A DNA stretch of 64,000 nt from Rutpela maculata. Taxonomy: Eukaryota > Arthropoda > Insecta > Coleoptera > Cerambycidae. Each line of letters begins with the position of its first letter. Position 1 is the stretch's first letter. The translations under genes and the position numbers were made by a program. Below, piece after piece: positions 57,186-64,000 of this stretch. The notes below the pieces were generated by a model. The model saw only the letters and a program-made list of their open reading frames with translations, was not told the DNA's origin and ran no database searches. The stretch lies in contig OW386285.2 in assembly GCA_936432065.2 (NCBI GenBank), forward strand, positions 262,578,317-262,642,316, given 5' to 3'.

Positions 57186-57390
57186 TTTTTTTTTGTGGGG
57201 CTGTGTATTCAGTTACATAAAACTTCATTACCTACATAACTATTTATGTAATGAAACTGACAGTTATGAAAAATGTGACGTTTCTTAACGTCAAAAGTGG
57301 ATTTAAAATTTTACGTTTCATAACGGGGTTTTAGTGCAGGCGCTGGAAGTAGTTGAGTATGCAAAATGAGAGGACCGGCGCCAATATTCT
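57186..57390. other. Junction segment between satellite and LINE
   Basis: AT-rich with a short palindrome (AACTATTTATGTAATGAA / CATTACCTACATAACT region) and, at 57345-57380, a GCGCTGGAAGTAG...TATGCAAAATGAGAGGAC block whose reverse complement resembles 60753-60790. Confidence 0.4.
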
Positions 57391-59385
57391 TGGCTAAAGA
57401 TGTCGGTCTCGGATGTCTGGGGCCGGGCAGGACTATTGCCCTTTACCCCAGTACATCGCTGTAGACCGGGGACCAGCCTCGTGCAGGGCGGGCGAACTTA
57501 CTTTACGTCGGCCCCACTCACAATTGTGAGCGGTGCAGACGATTTCGGTCCACCTCCCTGGGTCCTGGCTCGTTGGACCTTGCTGGCTAAGGCCTCTTCT
57601 GGCGTTCTTCTTTCTTCGTCTTCTGTTCTTCGCCAGCTTGTTTGCCCCCCGGGGGGTAGTCATCGGTCTGTTGGGTGTTTTGGGTTTGTGGCGGGAGTGA
57701 CTGCCGGTACACAAAATGCCAAGAGGCATCCTGTCATCCGGATCATCGGTAGGGTAAGGATGAGCTGTGTAGCTCGAGGAAGGGCAGACCTAACTGCTTT
57801 GGTAGCATTTTTGGTCTGCCCGGAGCTAGGGGGACTACAGGTACTGGACGGTTGTTTGTCCGGTACCCGCAGGGTCTTGGGTGGGTGGTTGGGTATCGTC
57901 ATGTCTCTTCCGTGGGGGTGGATCGTCGGTTGGTGGTATGCTTCTCATACTCACCCGTTATCCAGGAGCTGCACCTTCGGCCGCTTGTGCCTAGGAGCAT
58001 CTGCTGGGTCATAGTCAGTTGCCTCCCTGACTAGTGGGTTCCCATGCTCCTCGGCAAGGGCGTACATCTTTCTGGCTCTCTGCTTGATGATCTCAGTGAC
58101 CGGGGTGTATTCCAGGTCCCTGTAGATGTCCTCGTTGCGGATGAACCAGGGTGCATCGACTGCCGTTCTGAGGGCGACGTTCTCCACTCTCTGGATCTGA
58201 TGGAGGTAGCTCTTTGCTTGGTAGCCCCAAGCTACCGAAGCGTACGTCAGCTGAGGCCGGATGAGGGACCTGATAAGCGTGAGCTTGTTCCTCAGGTTGA
58301 GTCTGCTCTGTCTACCCGTCATCGGGTAGATTAGGGCTCTCGTCCTCCTGGCCTTCTTGACGATGGCCTCCGTGTTCAGTCTCCATGTTAGGCCTTTGTC
58401 CATGACCACGCCAAGGTAGTTGGCGGAGTCGTGCCATTGGATGTCCTCACCAAACATGGAAACGTGACCTGTGGGGTTTTGTTTTCTTACCTTCTTGAAG
58501 AGTACCGCCTTGCTCTTCTCGGCGTTGACGGCTACCTTCCATCTGTTGCACCAGTCCTCTAGGAGGGTGGCCGCCTCCTGGAGGTTTCTGGTGGCTAGCC
58601 TGGCACTCCAGGATCTGGCAGTCAGGGCTGTGTCATCGGCGTAGAGGGCCATGGAGGTCCTCTACGGCCGGGGTAGATCGGATGTGAAGATGGAGAACAA
58701 GTGGGGGGACAGCACTGAGCCTTGGGGGACTTCTGCCTCCATTGTTCTGTACGTGGACACCTTGTCCACGATCTTCACCCTCATCTGTCTCCTGTGGAGG
58801 TACGATCTCACTAGCTTGACGAGTGCAATGGGGTAACCCATACTCATCATTTTGGCTAGGAGACCGTCGTGCCAGACCCTGTCGAAGGCTTTGGCAACGT
58901 CCAGGAACAGCGCTGCCGTGACCTGTCGTTGGTTGAACCCCTTCGTGACCTCCTCGGTGAGGCGGAGCACTTGGAGTTCGGTGGAGTGCCCTGTCCTGAA
59001 GGCGAACTGCTCGTCTGGGAGGACTTCCAGCTCTTCTGTCTTCTCGGCTATCCTCTTGAGTATGACTCGTTCGGCTACCTTACTCATCGCTGGGAGTAGA
59101 CTGATTGGCCTGTAAGAGGAAGGAAACATTAGGTTCTTACCTGGCTTTGGGATGACTATGACGTCGGCCTTTTTCCACCTGGAAGGGAAGTGTCTCAACC
59201 TCAACATTGCGTTGATGATGTTGACCATCGCCGCTACTCCTTTCCGGGGCAGCTTCTTGAGGGCGATGTTCCCAATGCCATCACATCCTGGAGCTTTCCT
59301 GGGTTTTAGGCTCCTTAGGATCTCCTTGACCTCCTCGGGGGTGGTCGGGGGGAGTAGAGAGGACCGGCAAGTATGTTCAGATTCT
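57391..59385 (-). mobile_element. Jockey-like LINE, 5' truncated, minus strand
   Basis: Distinctly GC-rich against AT-rich surroundings. Contains the reverse transcriptase region below and about 560 bp of 3' UTR-like sequence (57391-57950) in which both strands stay open by composition. The 5' edge near 59385 follows loss of the coding frame. No clear poly(A) at the 3' edge, so the exact end is uncertain. Confidence 0.75.
57951..59380 (-). pseudogene. Reverse transcriptase of a jockey-like LINE, one nonsense codon
   Basis: Continuous minus-strand frame from about 59380 to the stop at 57951-57953, broken only by TAG at 58662-58664. Order: PPTTPEEVKEILRSLKPRKA and PGCDGIGN; FPSRWKKADVIVIPKPGK; YRPISLLPAMSKVAER; LPDEQFAFRTGHSTELQ; AALFLDVAKAFDRVWHDGL (motif A); AEVPQGSVLSPHLFSIF (motif B); the stop; MALYADDTALTARSW (motif C, YADD at 58632-58643); SKAVLFKK; NYLGVVMDKGLTW; LTYASVAWG; and a tail PADAPRHKRPKVQLLDNG. 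All are hallmarks of the jockey group. The TAG falls in the codon run RP-stop-RTSMALYADD, where one base change would explain it. The endonuclease and ORF1 are missing. Single-stop preservation suggests a younger insertion than most elements here. Confidence 0.9.
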
Positions 59386-59623
59386 TATACCCAAGACTCT
59401 AAATGATGGAAAAACCCATCTTGCCGGCTGCTGCGGTGATCCCTTCTAGTTCCCTGCCATTTTCTCCCCGCGCCCTACGGTAAGCATAGCGCGTCTAGCT
59501 GTTAAGTGTTTTTCTGCGTCAATCGACACAAAAATGTTGCGTTGAAGGCTCGCGTTTGTCGTAAAATATTTTAAATCATTCAACAAAAATTCCTACCGAT
59601 TGTAAAGCTTTCTTTTCAAGCAC
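59386..59623. other. GC-rich spacer, unassigned
   Basis: 59400-59500 remains GC-rich (GCCGGCTGCTGCGGTGATCC) but carries no reverse transcriptase similarity I can read. It may be diverged LINE sequence or an unrelated fragment. Confidence 0.35.
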
Positions 59624-60235
59624 TCAAAATAAATTGCAACTTGTTCGATATCTTTGCACTACTGCTCCAAAATAAGTACAAGTAAAAGAAGACTGCGAGA
59701 TGTACATTTGTGGAGGATTCGATGATCCAACAAAATGTTTCAAGCCACAAGGGTCTTCATTTTGTGAGGTATTTGAATTAAAATCAAACCACTTAGAAGC
59801 TGATTCAAGCTTTGTCACATATTTCACACAGTAAGAATTCACTCTGCCCATGTTATTATCCTCAGTGCTGATACAAATGTATTCATCTTGGCGATTTATT
59901 ACTGGAAAGAACTAGCATATATTGGTTGTCTAGATCTATAGTTCGACGGTTCCTATAAAAAGAAACATCTTCTAGGATGCCATTTAGCTGCTGAATCCCT
60001 TGGTGAAAGCATATGTATATTTTGCCAGCATTACATTCCGTAGGTGGTTGGGATACTACCAGTAGATTAGGCAGCAAAATAGAATGTTTGAAAGCTGCAA
60101 CGGAGGATTTTGTACAAACAACTAAATCTTTGGGAAACCTTGACCTAAATGCTGAACAATTAAAATAGTTAGAAACAGCTTGCAAATTGAGTTTGTTTTC
60201 AAAGAATTCCTGAAATATTTGCGGCAGTTTTCTTG
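59624..60235 (-). pseudogene. Unidentified protein-coding remnant
   Basis: Two overlapping minus-strand frames join into one coherent protein with a frame change near 59885. From 60235: QPFSRKLPQIFQEFFENKLN, QAVSNYFNCSAFRSRFPKDL, VSQPPTECNAGKIYICFHQG, YRNRRTIDLDNQYMLVLSSN; then DEYICISTEDNNMGRVNSYC, VKYVTKLESASKWFDFNSNT, NEDPCGLKHFVGSS; ending TCTYFGAVVQRYRTSCNLF at 59624. Amino-acid use is balanced and cysteines are frequent, unlike random AT-rich translation. I do not recognise the family. It could be an exon pair (an intron of a few bases is impossible, so a frameshift is more likely) or part of a mobile element. Confidence 0.45.
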
Positions 60236-61044
60236 AAAACGGTTGGAATTATCAAGTTCTACCAAGTATACCTTTTTTTTTACGTAGAAACGACTCCTGC
60301 ATGAGATTTTCTAGTCAAAAGTGCCACTACGTTTCGTAAAAAAGAGAGAAAAATATTCATCATCAGGCATAGCTCATCAGGCGTCTTCCATGGGCTAGCG
60401 TGATGTGATGTATAAATTATTGTTTCTTAGCTTAAAAAATGTTCTTTACTAAATTGGGAGAAGATCGGTCAAGAGGTAGTTGAGATATTGCAAAAGAAAG
60501 GAAAAAAATGACAATTTTGACACCCTCTATCTTTTTCCACAGCAACAATTTACTAAAGCCTGTTTGGTTATATCCTCATATTTTGATTCAAAGAATTTAC
60601 CCTTGAACTATGGCCTATTATTAATGGTCCACCCTTTGTAGATAAGAGGAGGATGGATAAAACAAAATTTTACCAAAAAATATAACGCCAAGATCCGGAT
60701 TATTAATCTTTGAACTATTCTCAGCTAATATCCATTGATAAAATGCGGTCCTCACATTTTGCATACTCGCTTCCTTCTAGCGCCCGCTCTATTAGACAAT
60801 ATATTTATATATATATTTTTTTTTTCGGTCATACAATGTATGTTTCTTTACGGAATAGCAGCCGAAGAGCGAAATCCCTGAATTTGACACCTGCTATGCA
60901 ACTCTCAAACATACAAAAATAGTTAGCTAATTTTTATTTAAAAACACCTAACAAACCATATGTTTGTGTGTTTTGTGTGTTGAGTCGCTATTTGATTTGG
61001 AATAGCGAAATTGGACAAAATTACACTTTTCATCTTTTATACGA
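60236..61044. other. No gene supported
   Basis: 60750-60790 resembles the inverted 57345-57380 segment (CTCACATTTTGCATACTCGC, TTCTAGCGCC). Otherwise AT-rich spacer. Confidence 0.4.
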
Positions 61045-61500
61045 AAAATACTATTTTCATATTTTTCATGTTTCCATCCCCCTCTCTATCTGTCCTTTGT
61101 TATCGTAAAAACTTGGTATTTAAGTGTTACAATACTCAACCATTTCACTTTCTAACGGTATATACAAAAATATTTGTTATGATATGACTGATAAATAAAT
61201 ACAGATTTATGGAAGTTTCCAATTTTTTGTAATTTACAGCGTAATAGTGTGGATCGAGGTAACTTTTTTATTTTTCAAAATAACCGCATACTGTAAACGA
61301 GTAAGTTGTAGTTAATGAAATGAAATTTTTTTTTATTTGGAATGTTTTTCTTTTATAAAATAGAAAGGAAATGAGAAAATGGCCTTGCAACACGAACATT
61401 GCTCTGGCGTGCAATCCTTAACCGAATCGGGCAACAGATAGTTTTCGTTTTATTACGTTCTATGTGAGTATAGAGTGTTTAGTTCACTACTGTTTATTAT
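61045..61500 (+). repeat. Dispersed repeat, copy 2 (first at 12420)
   Basis: Direct-orientation relative of 12420-12860, about 48.6 kb away, sharing TATTTGTTATGATATGACT, GTAATTTACAGCG, GCATACTGTAAACGAGTAAG-like and GTGTTTAGTTCACTACTG. Divergence is substantial and there is no coding frame. Confidence 0.75.
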
Positions 61501-62478
61501 CCAGTATATTCGTCGTATACTTTATTTAGTTTATTTACGTTTTCGTTTAGGTAATCAAGAGGAATAATGAATGTCGAAACTTAACGGCAAAACTAGCGAC
61601 AACAGTGACAACTCTGCCAGGTAGACATTACTTTTGTATTTTATTGTCCGTACTAAACTTGTATTTTCATTCAATGTTGGCCTTTCACAAATTGCCATAC
61701 TTTCTGAAATACGTACCCCAGCCTATCTAATTCAGCGCTATAAATCGTGCAAAATTAATTCTCACTTTCTAGCAACTTGTAATTATTATCTATTCTATTA
61801 TTATCAAATGACATCACACCACAAAGTAATGAATATTGATTAACTATAATTCTTGCGCTATCGTGACGAATTTGCTATAAATACTGACTAAAGCAGGTGT
61901 GGTAGCTAGCGATGATACGCGCAATAATAACAAACTGAAAATGTTTTTCTTTGCTTCTGCTTTATGCGATAACTTTCTAGATTGTACAAAGTGAATATAA
62001 AGCAGCCGTTAGAATTTGTTTCGTAATCAAATTAAAGCACATACATTTACTTAGTCGTGCTTAATGGTTGAAGGCACACTCTGACCACAAGTTGTCATTA
62101 AAAGTTTATGTGAAAATGAAAGTTTCATAGTTTAATCCGTAAGTACATTTATGGTCACTAAGTTTTAAGATGCTGTTTTGGGCTCATTGACGTTGCTTTC
62201 TCATCGAAAGAAATAAATATACTCAATCGGAACACATTTAGAGAAATAGTTAATTAGTACTCCTTTTACTCCTCTAATTAAGATTACTAATTACTTAATT
62301 CATTTGAATAGGAATTGGTGTTTTTGAGTGATACGAATACTGAAGTGTGGTTTATCACAAATACTAAAATAATGCACTCTAGAAGCATTTTCAGATGCAT
62401 TTGAAGGTCTGTCAATATTTGAATAAGACAGTTTTTATGGATTTGTGCTGATTTCATATAAGTTCAATTTTGACTAGA
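61501..62478. other. No gene supported
   Basis: A 69-codon frame at 61634-61843 has no recognisable motif. No repeats seen. Confidence 0.4.
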
Positions 62479-62485
62479 ACGACAG

Positions 62486-62776
62486 CAGAAAACTTACACC
62501 ACAAAGAAGCGACAATATCGGCGGTTCCTTTGATATTTTATGGCCCAGTTCTAATGTCGTTGAATATGTATGAAACATAACCTCTTACACTGAGAGAACT
62601 TTAAAGTTTAATGTACACTGAAAGCAATTTAGTATAATGTGTTACCGTACCACATATTAAATATAATTAATAATAATAACATAATGACAACTACACAACT
62701 TATCTCGCACATGTGCATACGAAAACGGTTAACGCGGGAAGCCTTGCTGTCGCTTCTCTGTGGTGTAAGTTCTCTG
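62486..62776. mobile_element. hAT-like MITE, 291 bp, 7-bp duplication
   Basis: Ends CAGAAAACTTACACCACAAA and CAGAGAACTTACACCACAGA (reverse complement), both followed by GAAGCGACA. ACGACAG is repeated exactly on both sides (62479-62485, 62777-62783). CAG-starting ends fit hAT; the usual duplication is 8 bp, so 7 bp is slightly off. CAGAGAACTTATACCACAAA also occurs at 5718 and 6490 inside the 772-bp duplication, possibly a lone end of the same family. Confidence 0.75.
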
Positions 62777-62783
62777 ACGACAG

Positions 62784-63414
62784 TTTGAAAGGAGTTCATT
62801 ATTAGTCCACGTAAATTAGATATTTTAGAAGAAATAATTTATAAAGTAATAATATTTGGGATGTGTACTCTAGATAAGGTTAGAAATAGATACCCGAAAA
62901 GTTCCCCCAAATTTAAGGGTGAAACGTCCTTTTTTTTGCAAAATAACACACCCAACGGGAACTTAACGCTGGTTTTTCACTTTTATCTTGTAAACCGTTC
63001 GTCGGAAGAGAAAAAAGTATAGGAAATAAAAAATGTATCATTAAATTCTGCATTATAGCTTATCCTCACCTATTTCGCGCTAACAGCGTCCGAACAGAAA
63101 GGTAGTTTGGGGCGCAGAGGTAAAAATCGATCCTATTCGAAGTTTCACAGCGAATATCTTAAAACCGGTTACTTTAACGAGAAAAATGCTTGGGAATGAA
63201 ATTATTGAGCGGAGTTTTCTCTCTAAGATGCGTATATAGCGGGTTTTGATGCAAGTGATTTTGATGTATTTTCCCCCTTTTTTTCCACAAAGCTGTGTTT
63301 TTCAATTTCAGCTCGTTTCCACACCACCCACGAGGTGCGTTTTCTTTTAAAGGTGGTTTCCCGTATAGGCCTATTCCACTAAAATGCTTTCCAATTTTAC
63401 TCATTAAGGGGTTT
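62784..63414. other. No gene supported
   Basis: An 81-codon minus frame at 63174-63419 abuts the pseudogene that follows but shows no family similarity; it may be the 3' flank of that gene. Confidence 0.35.
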
Positions 63415-64000
63415 CTCATCGACGAACTCTTCTTCGAATTCAGAATTTAAACATACTTGCCCATGGCAATTAGAGCACATTAGAATCCCAAGTTTTTTCC
63501 TCGCCAAGCATGAATTTGGAGAAATACTCTGTAAGAATGTTGACGTAATTCCTCATATGTTGGTGGCAGTCTTAGTAGAATCCCGGCAGTACTAGATTGA
63601 CCGACTAACTTTGAATCTTTGATGATTCAAAAATGTCTCTTTTTTGGGGGCTAGCGCGAATTGCTCTCCAGCACTTGTAATTTCTTTTTTCGTTGAACTA
63701 CGGTTGTTGAATATACGGACAAATTTTTCGAAATTTTTTCTTTTATTGACGCATTCCACCGTTTGCATTTTTCCTGTACCAAAGAAAGCTGAAGTGGTAT
63801 CGCATCCACTGAATGTGTGGACAAACAAAACTGTCTCCTTACAGCTTTTTAAAACTTCCGAGGACTGCAAGTCACGAGAACTGTAAGCTTTAATTTTCAT
63901 TTTTCCCTGAGCCTCTTTTAAGAAACGGATATCTTTATCTTCAGGTGCGAGTGCGATAATCAATGCGGGAAGATCAATATCTTGTCCGACGATGACCACC
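63415..64000 (-). pseudogene. SGCDTTS-motif / CXC-domain family, second copy, runs off window
   Basis: From the window edge: VVIVGQDIDLPALIIALAPE (equivalent of VVVGDDTNLLVLLVG in the 41-kb copy), DIRFLKEAQGKMKIKAYSSR, ETVLFVHTFSGCDTTSAFFG, a lysine-rich stretch, GEQFALAPKKETFLNHQRFK to a stop at 63592-63594; then in a shifted frame LVGQSSTAGILLRLPPTYEE, LRQHSYRVFLQIHAWRGKN; and finally MCSNCHGQVCLNSEFEEEF near 63440-63490, the last part of the cysteine-rich domain. The first half of that domain is missing and at least two frame changes are present. The N-terminal half lies beyond 64000, so the frame has no true start here. Better preserved than 40937-42420 in the catalytic-like region. Confidence 0.75.

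Noticed and set aside
57400..58014. 204-codon plus-strand frame opposite the LINE
   Set aside because: Antisense to the LINE 3' UTR and reverse transcriptase C-terminus in GC-rich DNA, where stops are rare by composition.
58044..59406. Plus-strand frames of 60-96 codons
   Set aside because: Shadows of the minus-strand reverse transcriptase.

Overview
This is AT-rich, intron-poor eukaryotic DNA made almost entirely of decayed transposable elements. It most resembles an intergenic or heterochromatic stretch of a large insect genome; a beetle or another repeat-rich insect would fit, but the sequence does not fix the species. Pointers to an insect are mariner-like elements with TA target duplications and CAGGGTG or CAAGGTGTC-type ends, two relics of a mariner-like transposase, hAT, Harbinger-like, Transib-like and Helitron-like non-autonomous elements, jockey- and RTE-like LINE fragments, and two relics of a multi-copy arthropod gene family that carries the motif SGCDTTS. 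I found no intact host gene, no tRNA or rRNA gene, and no convincing exon-intron structure.

Layout. 0.9-3.8 kb: the C-terminal tail of one LINE next to a 5'-truncated RTE-like LINE with two frameshifts and an (AATC)n tail. 4.2-7.5 kb: a three-unit tandem repeat, a LINE 3' end, a 772-bp tandem duplication and an 18-bp minisatellite. 9-20.5 kb: a run of elements with long inverted repeats (9071-12305, 14046-15196, 15239-17037, 19183-20508), several with smaller hairpin elements inside them. 21.2-28.6 kb: a mariner-like element with a transposase relic, split by two nested insertions. 28.6-33.3 kb: more nested foldbacks, an hAT element with a perfect 8-bp target duplication, and a 108-bp-arm perfect palindrome. 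36.9-40 kb: dispersed repeats, a LINE 3' end and a second hAT element. 40.9-42.4 kb: a frameshifted member of the SGCDTTS/CXC family. 44-50 kb: a Harbinger-like element and copies of a GTCT-rich repeat. 50.0-53.5 kb: three concentric inverted-repeat elements with a mariner-like transposase relic at the core. 53.8-57.2 kb: a short Helitron, a LINE 3' end, and a palindromic satellite of about 133-bp monomers. 57.4-60.2 kb: a GC-rich jockey-like LINE on the minus strand, then unidentified coding remnants. 60.2-64.0 kb: dispersed repeat, an hAT-like element, and a second SGCDTTS-family copy that runs off the window.

Nothing here forms an operon or pathway. What links the features is insertion of one element into another, often near the loop of a pre-existing palindrome, which leaves relative ages that can be read from the sequence. 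All boundaries were read by eye from repeat alignment and may be off by several bases except where a target duplication fixes them.
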